Shown piece by piece: positions 35,251-44,277 of a DNA stretch of 64,000 nt. Position numbers and translations under genes: made by a program. The notes below the pieces were generated by a model that saw only the letters and a list, made by a program, of their open reading frames with translations, had not been told where the DNA came from and made no database searches. The stretch is from Achromobacter xylosoxidans A8. GTDB lineage: Bacteria; Pseudomonadota; Gammaproteobacteria; Burkholderiales; Burkholderiaceae_B. Position 1 is the first letter of the stretch. Each line of letters starts with the position of its first letter. The stretch lies in assembly GCF_000165835.1 (NCBI RefSeq), contig NC_014640.1, positions 1,116,001-1,180,000 of the forward strand. The letters run 5' to 3'.

Positions 35251-36156
35251 ATGAACACCACGTCCAACGAGAAATCGTATTTCGACCTCCACACCTCGGG
35301 CATCGGCTACATCCAGCGTGTCCGTGAAGTGCCCGTCCGGGGCGGCCGCCGTGCGCAGCCTTTCCTGGCATGCACCATCGCCGCGCTGGTCGGCCCCGCC
35401 CGGGACCCCAGCTACCGCTACTTCGACGTCAAGGTCTCGGGTGCCGAGGCCAAGAAGCTCGTTCAGCGCTACATCGGCGTTGACGATCCCAAGCAGCGCC
35501 CGCTGGTGCGCTTTCGCCTCGGTGACCTGTGGGGCGATGTGTACATCCGCGACAAGGGTGAGCAGAAGGGTCAGGCCGCCGCGTCCCTCAAGGCGCGACT
35601 GCTCAAGGCCGAACTGATCGACCGGGCCGAACTGGCTTCGATCGAGCAGCACGAGTTGATCACCCGCGGCATCGGCTATCTCAATCGTGTGAAGGACGTC
35701 ACCCCAAAAGCTGGCGACTCGTTCCTCTCTTGCACCGTCGCGGCACTGGCCGGGCCTGTCGATGAACCGGAGTATCGGTACTTCGACACCATCGTCGCCA
35801 CCCCGGAAGCCGAGCACCTGGTTCGCCGGTGCGTTCAGGCCGTCGAGGGTGACCGCAAGGTGCTGATCGCCTTCCGTCTGAACGACATGAAGATCGATCC
35901 GTACATCCGCACCAAGGGTGAGCACGCCGGGGAACCGGCCGCCAGCCTGGAATCGACGCTGGTCCACATCGGTCTCATCAAGATCGACGGCACCCAGGTC
36001 TATCCGACGAGCCAGGCGCAAGCCGAGGCGCCGCCGGCCGAAGACGCATCCGCGTCCGAAGCCGACGATGCCATCGACACGGCCACCGAGCCCGCCGAGC
36101 GCGAGCCCGAGGCGCAAGTCCAGGAGCAGGAGCCGGCATTGGCTGCTTCGTTCTGA
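35251..36156 (+). CDS. STY4534-family ICE replication protein, DUF3577, tandem duplicated
   Basis: 301 residues from MNTTSNEKSYFDLHTSGIGY. Two DUF3577 copies in tandem: about residues 9-125 (TSGIGYIQRVREV, FLACTIAALVGPARDPSYRYFDVKVSG, DVYIRDKGEQKGQAAASLKARL) and about 130-245 (TRGIGYLNRVKDV, FLSCTVAALAGPVDEPEYRYFDTIVAT, DPYIRTKGEHAGEPAASLESTL). An acidic Ala/Glu/Pro tail follows. Usual members carry one copy. The fold is probably OB-like, suggesting nucleic-acid binding. Confidence 0.82.
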   Translation: MNTTSNEKSYFDLHTSGIGYIQRVREVPVRGGRRAQPFLACTIAALVGPARDPSYRYFDVKVSGAEAKKLVQRYIGVDDPKQRPLVRFRLGDLWGDVYIRDKGEQKGQAAASLKARLLKAELIDRAELASIEQHELITRGIGYLNRVKDVTPKAGDSFLSCTVAALAGPVDEPEYRYFDTIVATPEAEHLVRRCVQAVEGDRKVLIAFRLNDMKIDPYIRTKGEHAGEPAASLESTLVHIGLIKIDGTQVYPTSQAQAEAPPAEDASASEADDAIDTATEPAEREPEAQVQEQEPALAASF

Positions 36157-36249
36157 TCCGGCACGGCCTCTCACGGGGCCTTGTCGCTTTTCCTCCCCAC
36201 GTACGCCGCGTCCCCAGGACGCGTGCTTGCGCATTTCATCCCCCGAGTT

Positions 36250-36273
36250 CCGCGTGGTCTCACGGCCACGCGG
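36250..36273 (+). promoter_or_regulatory. Leader hairpin upstream of the DUF932 gene
   Basis: CCGCGTG/CACGCGG with a ten-base loop, 28 bases before the start codon. Confidence 0.55.
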
Positions 36274-36301
36274 TTGTCGAATTTCTCAAAGGAGATCAGC
36301 C

Positions 36302-37129
36302 ATGTCTCTGGTATCCCGCTTTGCTCCGCAATCCCCGATCCTGCGCTCTGATCGCCCACTCTCGGACGACCGCATTCGTGCCGTCGTTCCGTCGATCTTC
36401 GCCGACGCTCCACATGGGAGCCGGTCCGATCGGTATGCCTACATACCGACCTCGACCGTGCTGACCAAGCTGCGCCAGGAGGGCTTCGAGCCCTTCATGG
36501 TGTGTCAGACGCGCGTGCGCAACGAAGACCGGCGCGAGTACACGAAGCACCTCATCCGACTTCGCCATGCAAGCCAGATCAACGGCGACGAGGCGAACGA
36601 GATCATCCTGCTCAACAGCCATGACGGCACGAGCAGCTATCAGATGCTCGCCGGCATGTTCCGGTTCGTCTGCCACAACGGCCTGGTTTGCGGTGACACC
36701 ACCGCAGACATCCGCGTTCCCCACAAGGGCGACGTGGCCAGCCAGGTGATCGAAGGTGCCTACGGAGTCCTCGAAGGTTTCGAGCGCGTGCAGAACGCGC
36801 GCGATGCGATGCGCACCATCACCCTCGATGAGGGCGAAGCGGAGGTCTTTGCGAACTCTGCGCTCGCACTCAAGTACGACGATCCGGCCAAGTCCACGCC
36901 TGTCACCGAGAGCCAACTGCTGGCCCCTCGGCGATGGGACGACCGCAAGAACGACCTGTGGGCCGTCTTCAACCGCGTCCAGGAGAACCTAGTCAAAGGG
37001 GGCCTGAACGGACGCACGGCCAACGGCCGCAATCAGCGCACCCGTCCGGTGCAAGGCATCGACCAGAACCTGCGCCTGAACCGGGCGTTGTGGCTGCTGG
37101 CCGAAGGCATGCGCCAGCTCAAGGCGTGA
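36302..37129 (+). CDS. DUF932 phage/plasmid-like protein
   Basis: 275 residues from MSLVSRFAPQSPILRSDRPL, AAAGGAG upstream. DUF932 hallmarks: HLIRLRHASQINGDEANEIILLNSHDGTSSYQMLAGMFRFVCHNGLVCG. Found on many plasmids and ICEs near anti-restriction and single-strand-uptake genes. Function unknown. Separated from its neighbours by leaders and a terminator. Confidence 0.85.
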   Translation: MSLVSRFAPQSPILRSDRPLSDDRIRAVVPSIFADAPHGSRSDRYAYIPTSTVLTKLRQEGFEPFMVCQTRVRNEDRREYTKHLIRLRHASQINGDEANEIILLNSHDGTSSYQMLAGMFRFVCHNGLVCGDTTADIRVPHKGDVASQVIEGAYGVLEGFERVQNARDAMRTITLDEGEAEVFANSALALKYDDPAKSTPVTESQLLAPRRWDDRKNDLWAVFNRVQENLVKGGLNGRTANGRNQRTRPVQGIDQNLRLNRALWLLAEGMRQLKA

Positions 37130-37140
37130 TGCCACGCGGA

Positions 37141-37168
37141 CCTCGCCCACCTCGGGCGAGGCCATTTC
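37141..37168 (+). terminator. Terminator after the DUF932 gene
   Basis: CCTCGCCC/GGGCGAGG stem followed by CCATTTCCT. A weaker CGGG/CCCG leader hairpin (37180-37199) for the next gene follows. Confidence 0.6.
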
Positions 37169-37223
37169 CTCTCATCCACCGGGTGCCGTCGGCGGCCCGT
37201 CATTCATCATCAGGAGAACCATC

Positions 37224-37913
37224 ATGGCAACCCCATCGGCTTCCGAGAAATCTGTTGCGCCCATCGTCGTCCCCGGCCAGCTCACGCTGCGTACCATCCG
37301 CGGCAAGAACGGCCCGTTCACGGTTGGCCGCCTCGCGACGCACCTCGGTACTTTCGAGGTCAAAGACCCGGAGCTGGAGCAGTACCCCGAAGGCAAGTAC
37401 GACGGGGAATTCATCATCAGGTACATCTTCCCGAAGTCCTATCCGGTCGGCGGCGGCATGCGGTTCGAGATCCGTGCCAGCCTCGACGGCATGACGCTCA
37501 ACGGCATCGACAAACTCAGCCGCGACGAAGCCCGCAGCTTCGCCACCCAGGACGTCGATCCGCTCGATGAAGAGCAAGGGGCGCAGCCTGCGGCAACGCC
37601 GGCCAAGCCCACCAAAGCGTCCAGGCCCGCCAAGCCCGCACCCGTGCAGGCGTCCGCGGACCCGCTGGTCGATACCACGCCCTTCGGCGTGGATGCGCCA
37701 CCGCCTGCTACGGCCGCTGCCCCCGGCAGCACCGAAGACGGTGACGCCGCGCTCTTCGGCCTGCTGTGGCCGCTGGGCGAGTCCGTGAAACTGGATTCGA
37801 CCATCGACCGCCGCACCCTGCGCGCGCAGATCGCCCGCCTGGGCGAGCTGGGCTACGCGCTGGACTTCAAGACGCAGGAGTGGAGCCGCCAGGCCGAACC
37901 AAAACCTGCGTGA
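37224..37913 (+). CDS. DUF3275 ICE protein
   Basis: 229 residues. The N-terminal ~100 residues are the DUF3275 core (VPGQLTLRTIRGKNGPFTVGRLATHLGTFEVKDPELEQY, GEFIIRYIFPKSYPVGGGMRFEIRA). A Pro/Ala linker and a C-terminal helical piece follow (IDRRTLRAQIARLGELGYALDFKTQEW). The core appears OB-fold-like. Role unknown; conserved in this block of ICEs. CAGGAG before the ATG. Confidence 0.85.
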   Translation: MATPSASEKSVAPIVVPGQLTLRTIRGKNGPFTVGRLATHLGTFEVKDPELEQYPEGKYDGEFIIRYIFPKSYPVGGGMRFEIRASLDGMTLNGIDKLSRDEARSFATQDVDPLDEEQGAQPAATPAKPTKASRPAKPAPVQASADPLVDTTPFGVDAPPPATAAAPGSTEDGDAALFGLLWPLGESVKLDSTIDRRTLRAQIARLGELGYALDFKTQEWSRQAEPKPA

Positions 37914-38007
37914 TCGCAGACGCCGCATGCGCGGTGTTCTTCATCCACCCGCCGGGGTTCCTTTCCCATGCGGGGGAGGCCCTGGCCATTTTCTGGAGGT
38001 CTCCATC

Positions 38008-38349
38008 ATGTCCACCATCGCTTGCGATACCCCGCGTTCAACGCTGGATGAACCCGCGTGGCGGGACCTTTGCAAAGCGGCCGCCGCACACGCCCAGCGC
38101 GGTTGCGGCTTGTCCTACGACCACTACGTGACGCTCTTCAGTTCGGCGATCGACGCACAGGCCAATCGTTTGCCGGATGAGCAACGTGCTCAGGCTCTCG
38201 AAATCGCGGCCCAGGAATGGGACTACGCAACACCTGCCGAACGGCAGGAAACCCAGGACTGGAATGCGGAGCATGGCTATTGCTCGCACGGGATCGAGTT
38301 CGGCTACTGCCCGGCCGGTTGTGATCGAGACGATGACGACTGGGATTGA
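38008..38349 (+). CDS. Small ICE protein with Cys/His cluster
   Basis: 113 residues from MSTIACDTPRSTLDEPAW. A helical body and a C-terminal HGYCSHGIEFGYCPAGC cluster that could bind zinc, then an acidic tail DDDDWD. Unrecognised otherwise. TGGAGG upstream; leader with a GGG/CCC pairing at 37951-37975. Confidence 0.72.
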   Translation: MSTIACDTPRSTLDEPAWRDLCKAAAAHAQRGCGLSYDHYVTLFSSAIDAQANRLPDEQRAQALEIAAQEWDYATPAERQETQDWNAEHGYCSHGIEFGYCPAGCDRDDDDWD

Positions 38350-38398
38350 GGGCGACGCATAGGTTCCTTCGCCGCAGATGCGGCATTCCATCACCCGC

Positions 38399-38413
38399 TG
38401 GGGGTTCTTCCCC
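38399..38413 (+). promoter_or_regulatory. Leader hairpin upstream of the 38454 gene
   Basis: GGGG/CCCC stem with a TTCTT loop, followed by GGGGAGG. It forms part of the shared proximal-leader family. Confidence 0.5.
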
Positions 38414-38453
38414 ACGGGGAGGCCTTCAGCTCAACTTTTCGAGGAGGCCTCTC

Positions 38454-38861
38454 ATGGGCTGGTATTTCTCAAACCAATCGCGGTCCGAACTGATCGCGGA
38501 ACTGATCGCACCGCAAGAGACCGAGCGCGCCAGCGTCAAGGTCATCGCTCACACCCTGCGCGGCAACGTGCTGTGGTCCGTCGCCGAAGTGACCGCCAAG
38601 GTCGAAGGCGTGCATCGTGATCTCGCACCGGGCCAGTCCCTGCGCTACATCCGCTGCGATCTGCTTGAACGAAGCGGCGGCCAGTGGGGCTACAAGTCCT
38701 TGGACGAGTCCATGCACCCGTACTACTACACGTGCCCGCTGTCCTATCTGGACCTCGCACCGGAGCAGTCCGCCGACTGGCGTGCAGGCGTTCGCGCCTA
38801 CCACGCCCGGCGGCGCACACCCACGGCATCCGCGGCATCCGCCGCGGCGTCGATGGCCTGA
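38454..38861 (+). CDS. ICE protein, unknown (possibly DUF6927-like)
   Basis: 135 residues. MGWYFSNQSRSELIAELI, then VIAHTLRGNVLWSVAEVTAK and RYIRCDLLERSGGQWGYKSLDESMHPYYYTCPLSYLDL. The pattern resembles plasmid proteins I recall as DUF6927; not certain. GAGGAGG upstream, 16 bases before the next gene, so these two are cotranscribed. Confidence 0.72.
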   Translation: MGWYFSNQSRSELIAELIAPQETERASVKVIAHTLRGNVLWSVAEVTAKVEGVHRDLAPGQSLRYIRCDLLERSGGQWGYKSLDESMHPYYYTCPLSYLDLAPEQSADWRAGVRAYHARRRTPTASAASAAASMA

Positions 38862-38877
38862 GCCAGGAGGAACCGAC

Positions 38878-39138
38878 ATGGACCCGATCCTGGCAACGCT
38901 TCCGCCCTCGTTGCTGGCACTCGTTGAAGGGAGTTTGTCCAACGACGAAGTGTCCTCCGACGAGGAAATGCTGGCGTACTTCATCGACAACGGCCTCACC
39001 GAGGACCAGGCACGGCAGGCACTGACCTACCGCGACCAGTACCTCAACAACATCTACCTGGAAGGCTTCACGCCGATCACTTCGGCGGACGAGCCGCTTC
39101 ACTTCAACCCGCACACCCGGCAGTTCGAGCCGGACTGA
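38878..39138 (+). CDS. Small acidic ICE protein
   Basis: 86 residues (MDPILATLPPSLLALVEGSL). Acidic and helical (NDEVSSDEEMLAYFIDNGLTEDQARQAL), with a C-terminal TSADEPLHFNPHTRQFEPD. Unrecognised. AGGAGG just upstream; second gene of a two-gene unit. Confidence 0.7.
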   Translation: MDPILATLPPSLLALVEGSLSNDEVSSDEEMLAYFIDNGLTEDQARQALTYRDQYLNNIYLEGFTPITSADEPLHFNPHTRQFEPD

Positions 39139-39156
39139 GCGGTTTTCTTCCACCCC

Positions 39157-39177
39157 CTGGGGCAGTACTTGCCCCAG
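39157..39177 (+). promoter_or_regulatory. Leader hairpin upstream of the 39215 gene
   Basis: CTGGGGC/GCCCCAG with a seven-base loop AGTACTT, then CGGGCGG. Clearest member of the proximal-leader family. Confidence 0.65.
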
Positions 39178-39214
39178 CGGGCGGTGCTGTTCCCGTTCAT
39201 CCGAGGACACCACC

Positions 39215-39862
39215 ATGCCCGCAAACACTTCTTCCACGCTGTACCGCATCGACGAATGCCCGGACGTGATGGCCGACGCCTGCGTCGGCGATGACCAGGG
39301 CAACCTGATCTTCCTGTCCATCTGGGCGCGGGACACCGCCGTCCAGCAGTTCCTCGCTCGCCTGACCCTCGGGCGCGACGAGCAGGGACTGGACCAGTTC
39401 CACGTCATCACCGACCAGGGCGGCAGCGTCCCGGTATTCATCGGCAACGTCGATCGCCTGGAAAAGCGCATCACGCGCGCGTACCGGCGGACGCTGTTCG
39501 GCTCGCTGTCCAACGTGTGGCTGTTCGACCGGCGCTGCGTCAAGCCCGACAAGGCCAACGCCAGCGCATTGGCACTGCTGCCACGCGACAGCGCCCACAG
39601 GCTTGACCGCCTGTGGATGCTGGTGCGGGACACCTGCCCGTTGCCGCTGCTCGATCACTGGCGCGAGACCGTGCTGGAACTGCTGCAAACCCGCGAGATG
39701 CTGGCCCGCCTTCCGTTCGCCCTCGGGCCGCTGGAAGGCCATCGGCTCGCCATCGACGTGCCGGCGCTGACCCTGGCGCTCGGCTCCCTGATCCGCAGCG
39801 ACGCGCTCACCGCCTATCCGTATCCGGCCAAGATTTGGACGCCGGAAGCGGTAGCGGCTTGA
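39215..39862 (+). CDS. ICE protein, unknown function
   Basis: 215 residues. Beta-rich start (YRIDECPDVMADACVGDDQGNLIFLSIWARD), VPVFIGNVDRLEKRITRAYRRTLFGSLSNVWLFDRR, and helical C-terminus (DHWRETVLELLQTREMLARLPFALG). Found in the same position in related ICEs. No motif that suggests a reaction. CGAGGA upstream. Confidence 0.73.
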   Translation: MPANTSSTLYRIDECPDVMADACVGDDQGNLIFLSIWARDTAVQQFLARLTLGRDEQGLDQFHVITDQGGSVPVFIGNVDRLEKRITRAYRRTLFGSLSNVWLFDRRCVKPDKANASALALLPRDSAHRLDRLWMLVRDTCPLPLLDHWRETVLELLQTREMLARLPFALGPLEGHRLAIDVPALTLALGSLIRSDALTAYPYPAKIWTPEAVAA

Positions 39863-39926
39863 CCCACCCTCGGAGGCACGCCTTGGCGTACTTCCGTGTT
39901 TCATCCCCGCCAACCAGGAGACTTCC

Positions 39927-41036
39927 ATGGCCCTCATGTTCCCGCGGCTCGCCCGCAATTTCGTCAAGAACGGATATTTCCCGACCGACGAACCCACGCT
40001 CGAAAGAGCGCTCAACGCACTGATGCCCAGCGACGGGCCGATGTGCATCCTCGATCCCTGCGCCGGCGAAGGCGTGGCGATCGCCGAAGCCGCCCATGCC
40101 CTCGGGCGCGAGCAGGCAAAGGCGTTCGCCGTCGAGTTCGACGCGGAGCGGGCGCGCCATGCCCGCGGCCTGGTCGATCACTGCCTGCACGCGGACCTGA
40201 TGGACACGATGGTCTCCAAGCAGTCCTTCGGGCTGCTCTGGCTCAACCCGCCGTATGGGGACCTGTCCAAGGACGTCAACGGCAACATCGGCTATCAGGG
40301 CCAGGGCCGTGCCCGCCTTGAAAAGCTGTTCTACCAGCGCACGCTCTCGCTGCTGCAATACGGCGGCGTGCTGGTTTTCATCGTCCCCGGCTACGTGCTC
40401 GACGCGGAGTTGGTCGGCTGGCTGACGCGCCACTACACGGACCTGCGCATCTACCGAGCGGTGGAGACGCAGTTCAAGCAGGTGGTGATCTTCGGACGCC
40501 GGGTGCGCCAGCGCGAGCAGGTGCCCGATGGCGTCAAGGCCGTGCGCAATCTGCTGTTGCAGGTAGGGCAAGGCGAAGTCGAAGCCGAGGAACTGCCGAG
40601 CGAGTGGCCGTTCCTGCCGTACATCGTCCCCGCCAGCCCGGCCGAGCCAGAGCATTTCTTCCGCGTGACGATGGAGCCCGAGCAGTTCGCCGATGAGGTT
40701 GGCAGGCTGCAAGGCTTGTGGCCATCGCAGGACACGCACCTGGGGGCTGCGCAGCAATCGCTGCGTCCACCGGCGCGGGCCTTGTCCCGCTGGCATCTCG
40801 CCCTGGCTCTGGCCGCGGGTGCGATCTCGGGGGTTGTGCGCTCCAAGACCGGGCGCGTGCTCGTCGTCAAAGGTGACACCCACAAGGACAAGACGCTCCA
40901 GCGGGAGTTCACCGAACGCGAAGACGGCTCCATCGCCGAGACCCGCATCCTCACCGACAAGTTCGTTCCCGTCATCCGCGCGTGGGACATGACACCTGGC
41001 TCCGCGACACGGGGCGAGGTGTTGACCATTCGCTGA
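39927..41036 (+). CDS. DUF6094-type adenine-methyltransferase-like protein
   Basis: 369 residues. SAM-binding motif ILDPCAGEGVAIAEAAHAL, acidic VEFDAERA and the catalytic-type LLWLNPPYGDL define an N6-adenine/N4-cytosine methyltransferase fold. It continues with VFIVPGYVLDAELVGWLTRHY. The C-terminal third is unassigned. A modification or anti-restriction role for the ICE is likely; it may also be a degenerate enzyme. Next to the helicase in many related ICEs. CAGGAG upstream. Confidence 0.8.
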   Translation: MALMFPRLARNFVKNGYFPTDEPTLERALNALMPSDGPMCILDPCAGEGVAIAEAAHALGREQAKAFAVEFDAERARHARGLVDHCLHADLMDTMVSKQSFGLLWLNPPYGDLSKDVNGNIGYQGQGRARLEKLFYQRTLSLLQYGGVLVFIVPGYVLDAELVGWLTRHYTDLRIYRAVETQFKQVVIFGRRVRQREQVPDGVKAVRNLLLQVGQGEVEAEELPSEWPFLPYIVPASPAEPEHFFRVTMEPEQFADEVGRLQGLWPSQDTHLGAAQQSLRPPARALSRWHLALALAAGAISGVVRSKTGRVLVVKGDTHKDKTLQREFTEREDGSIAETRILTDKFVPVIRAWDMTPGSATRGEVLTIR

Positions 41037-41086
41037 TCCACCGGACGCGCTGCCGTCCTGCTGTACCAACTCGAAGGAGAAACACC

Positions 41087-41407
41087 ATGATCCCCAATCC
41101 GTTCAAGCGGCCTGCGCCGCACAAGCAACCGTTGTTCGCACCGAGTACGTTGAAGTTGAGCGAGAAGGTGCATTGGCTGGCCCGGCGAGGCCTGATCGAC
41201 CCCTTGGCCTATGTCCAGCGCCATGTGCGCGGGGACTGGGGCGAGATCGATGAGGCCACACGCCAAGCCAACGACGTGGCGATCCAACAGGACAACCTAA
41301 TGATCTCGCAGTTCAGGATCACGCCGGACCTGGCGCTGATCGTCAAGACCAGCGAGGACCACCAGACCACGGTGGTCCAGCTTCCCGAAGAGCGGGACCT
41401 GATCTGA
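41087..41407 (+). CDS. Small ICE protein, paralogue 1
   Basis: 106 residues. Core LARRGLIDPLAYVQRHVRGDWGEIDEATRQANDVAI followed by a beta region DLALIVKTSEDHQTTVVQLPEE. Clearly related to the next gene: both have DP-x-Y-x(2)-RH-x-RGDWG and a C-terminal TVVxLPxE. Unknown function. AAGGAGA upstream. Confidence 0.75.
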   Translation: MIPNPFKRPAPHKQPLFAPSTLKLSEKVHWLARRGLIDPLAYVQRHVRGDWGEIDEATRQANDVAIQQDNLMISQFRITPDLALIVKTSEDHQTTVVQLPEERDLI

Positions 41408-41496
41408 GGCCCCACATCGTCATCCTCATCCACCTGACGGAGCCACTTCACTCCGGCAGGGGTGTCGTGGCTCAATGACTCATCAAGGAGGAGCCC

Positions 41497-41802
41497 ATGG
41501 CATCGCATCGCATCGAAACCTACTGCCAGCGGCTGGCGTTCCCCATCGGGGCGCTCATCTTCAGCAGAGGTGTAGACCGCCTGGTCCGCGCGGGTCGCCT
41601 GGACCCGATCCCGTACTTCAGGCGCCACACCCGTGGCGACTGGGGCGACGTCAACATCCAGCAATGGCAGACGAACAGCAGCGCGCTTCAATCGGGCGCG
41701 TCGCTGGAATCGCACTACGTGATCCATCCGGGGCTCGCCATTCGCATCGTCACCGATTCGCAGCGCTGCGCAACCGTCATCGTGCTTCCGTCCGAAGACT
41801 GA
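41497..41802 (+). CDS. Small ICE protein, paralogue 2
   Basis: 101 residues. RAGRLDPIPYFRRHTRGDWGDVNIQQWQTNSSAL and GLAIRIVTDSQRCATVIVLPSED align end to end with the preceding gene's product. AAGGAGG upstream. The pair looks like a tandem duplication. Confidence 0.75.
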   Translation: MASHRIETYCQRLAFPIGALIFSRGVDRLVRAGRLDPIPYFRRHTRGDWGDVNIQQWQTNSSALQSGASLESHYVIHPGLAIRIVTDSQRCATVIVLPSED

Positions 41803-41877
41803 GCACGGTTCACCTGCGGGCCGCCCAGGCCAGCACCTTCAACCACCCTCAGCCACGCGTCGATTCTCTTCCCACCA

Positions 41878-41897
41878 CGGGGCATGCCATTGCCCCG
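41878..41897 (+). promoter_or_regulatory. Leader hairpin upstream of the helicase gene
   Basis: CGGGGC/GCCCCG with loop ATGCCATT, then CTGGGGGTGG. Member of the proximal-leader family. Confidence 0.6.
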
Positions 41898-41938
41898 CTG
41901 GGGGTGGTGCATGCCCCATTTTTCTTTGGAGCATCACC

Positions 41939-44218
41939 ATGTCCCTCGATCTCGAAACCACTGCCGCTGAATCCGCGCCCGTACAGGGCGAACTGCTCGA
42001 CGCGGAATCTTCCCCTCTGACCCTGAGCCTTCAGGATTTTGTCGGCGAGTTCGGCGACGAACTACTCGACGCCCTCAACAGCGCTAATCCGCCGGTCTAT
42101 ACCGGCCAACCGCAGGCGCACCGGCAACTGGTGGTCGCCAGCCTCAAGCGCAAGCTGTTCCCAGCCCAGGCCGAAGTCGTCCACGCCGCCGCCGAGCTGC
42201 TGATCGACCGTGGCGAACGTGCTGCGATCGTCAATGGCGAGATGGGCTGCGGCAAGACGACCGTCGGCATTGCCACGGCCGCCGTGCTCAACGCCGAAGG
42301 CTATCGCCGCACTCTGGTGCTGTCGCCGCCCCACCTGGTTTACAAGTGGCGGCGCGAGATCCAGGAGACGGTGGCCGGTGCCAAGGTGTGGGTACTCAAC
42401 GGGCCGGATACGCTCGTCAAGCTCATCAAGCTGCGCGAGCAGTTGGGCGTGCAGCCCACGGGCCAGGAGTTCTTCGTCCTGGGGCGCGTCAGGATGCGGA
42501 TGGGCTTTCACTGGAAGCCTGTCTTCACCACGCGGCGCACCCGCCACGGCGACGTGGCGGCCTGCCCGGACTGCGGCACGGTCATCACCGACCTCGACGG
42601 CGAGCCGGTCAACCCGATCGCGCTCCAAGCCGAGGAGTGCCGCAGGAAGTGCGGCCACTGCGCCGCGCCCCTGTGGACACTGATCCGCCCGCGCAGTCTG
42701 TCCGGCAGCGACCAGTCCTCGGCCGTGCTCAAAGCCTTAAAGCGCATACCGACCATCGGAGAGGTCACCGCGCAGAAGCTGATGCAAAAGTTCGGTGACG
42801 GGTTCCTGGCGTCGATGCTCGGCGACAACATCCATGAGTTCATCAACCTCATGGATGGCAACGGCGAGCTGGTGTTTTCCGACCGTCAGGCCACGCGCAT
42901 GGAACGTGCGATGGCCAACATGGAGTTCGGCTTTGGCGAGGGCGGCTATCAGCCGTCCGAGTTCATCAAACGCTACCTGCCGCAAGGCACGTTCGACCTG
43001 CTCATCGCCGATGAGGCACATGAGTACAAGAACGGGGGCAGTGCCCAGGGCCAGGCCATGGGCGTGCTGGCGGCGAAGGCTCGCAAGACCTTGCTGCTGA
43101 CCGGCACGTTGATGGGCGGCTACGGGGACGACCTGTTCCACCTGCTGTTCCGAGCCCTTCCGGGGCGGATGATCGAAGACGGCTACCGCCCGACCACGAG
43201 CGGCAGCATGACCTCGGCTGCGATGGCGTTCATGCGCGATCACGGGGTGTTGAAGGACATCTACTCCGAGAGCACCGGCACGGCGCACAAGACGGCCAAG
43301 GGCACCAAGGTATCGGTGCGCACGGTCAAGGCCCCGGGGTTTGGCCCCAAGGGCGTGCTGCGCTGCATCCTGCCGTTCACGATCTTTCTCAAGCTCAAGG
43401 ACATCGGTGGCAACGTCCTGCCGCCGTATGACGAGGAGTTCCGTGAAGTCGCGATGGACACGGCGCAAGCCGCGGCCTACCGCGATCTGGCGGGTCGGCT
43501 GACCGCGGAGCTGAAACAGGCTCTGGCGCGACGCGATACGACCTTGCTGGGTGTGGTCCTCAACGTGCTGCTGGCCTGGCCGGATTGCTGCTTCCGGTCG
43601 GAGACCGTGGTGCATCCGCGCACGCGCAACACCTTGGCGTTTGTCCCGGCTCAGTTCAACGAGTTCGAGATCAGCCCCAAGGAGCGTGAGCTGATCGACA
43701 TCTGCAAAGCGGAGAAGGCGCAGGGCCGCAAGGTTCTGGCCTACACGGTCTATACCGGCACGCGGGACACCACGTCGCGCCTGAAGGTGCTGCTGGAGCA
43801 AGAAGGCTTCAAGGTGGCGGTGCTGCGCGCAAGCGTGGATGCCAGCCGCCGCGAAGACTGGATCGCTGAGCAACTGGATCGTGGCATCGACGTGCTCATC
43901 ACCAATCCCGAGCTGGTCAAGACGGGATTGGACTTGCTGGAGTTTCCGACGATCGTGTTCATGCAGTCGGGCTACAACGTGTACTCGCTCCAGCAGGCGG
44001 CACGCCGCTCCTGGCGCATCGGGCAGAAGTTGCCGGTGCGCGTGATCTACCTCGGCTACGCCGGTTCTTCGCAGATGACCTGCCTGGAACTGATGGCCAA
44101 GAAGATCATGGTCTCGCAGTCCACCTCGGGCGACGTGCCCGAATCGGGGCTGGATGTCCTGAACCAGGATGGTGATTCCGTCGAGGTCGCACTGGCCCGG
44201 CAACTGGTCGCCGCCTGA
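41939..44218 (+). CDS. SNF2/DEAH-type helicase of ICE
   Basis: 759 residues. Walker A GEMGCGKTTVGIATAA, motif Ia LVLSPPHLVYKWRREI, DEAH box LIADEAHEYKN, motif III LLLTGTLMGG and motif VI QQAARRSWRIGQK, as in SNF2-like translocases. A zinc-ribbon-like insert (CPDCG...CRRKCGHC) lies between motifs Ia and II. Typical of the last backbone gene before the conjugation module of these ICEs. Probably acts on ICE DNA during replication, transfer or defence evasion; the substrate is unknown. Ends in a strong terminator. Confidence 0.87.
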   Translation: MSLDLETTAAESAPVQGELLDAESSPLTLSLQDFVGEFGDELLDALNSANPPVYTGQPQAHRQLVVASLKRKLFPAQAEVVHAAAELLIDRGERAAIVNGEMGCGKTTVGIATAAVLNAEGYRRTLVLSPPHLVYKWRREIQETVAGAKVWVLNGPDTLVKLIKLREQLGVQPTGQEFFVLGRVRMRMGFHWKPVFTTRRTRHGDVAACPDCGTVITDLDGEPVNPIALQAEECRRKCGHCAAPLWTLIRPRSLSGSDQSSAVLKALKRIPTIGEVTAQKLMQKFGDGFLASMLGDNIHEFINLMDGNGELVFSDRQATRMERAMANMEFGFGEGGYQPSEFIKRYLPQGTFDLLIADEAHEYKNGGSAQGQAMGVLAAKARKTLLLTGTLMGGYGDDLFHLLFRALPGRMIEDGYRPTTSGSMTSAAMAFMRDHGVLKDIYSESTGTAHKTAKGTKVSVRTVKAPGFGPKGVLRCILPFTIFLKLKDIGGNVLPPYDEEFREVAMDTAQAAAYRDLAGRLTAELKQALARRDTTLLGVVLNVLLAWPDCCFRSETVVHPRTRNTLAFVPAQFNEFEISPKERELIDICKAEKAQGRKVLAYTVYTGTRDTTSRLKVLLEQEGFKVAVLRASVDASRREDWIAEQLDRGIDVLITNPELVKTGLDLLEFPTIVFMQSGYNVYSLQQAARRSWRIGQKLPVRVIYLGYAGSSQMTCLELMAKKIMVSQSTSGDVPESGLDVLNQDGDSVEVALARQLVAA

Positions 44219-44230
44219 ACTTCACGCAAT

Positions 44231-44264
44231 GCCGACGACCGAGAGGTCGTCGGCTCTTTTTTCA
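44231..44264. terminator. Terminator between helicase and arsH
   Basis: GCCGACGACC/GGTCGTCGGC 10-bp stem with a GAGA loop and TTTTTT. It lies between convergent genes. Confidence 0.9.
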
Positions 44265-44277
44265 GCGCCTCGCAGCG

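Noticed and set aside
34490..35254. 254-codon frame as one intact protein
   Set aside because: After about 65 residues it turns to Arg/His-rich nonsense, while the conserved family sequence continues in another frame.
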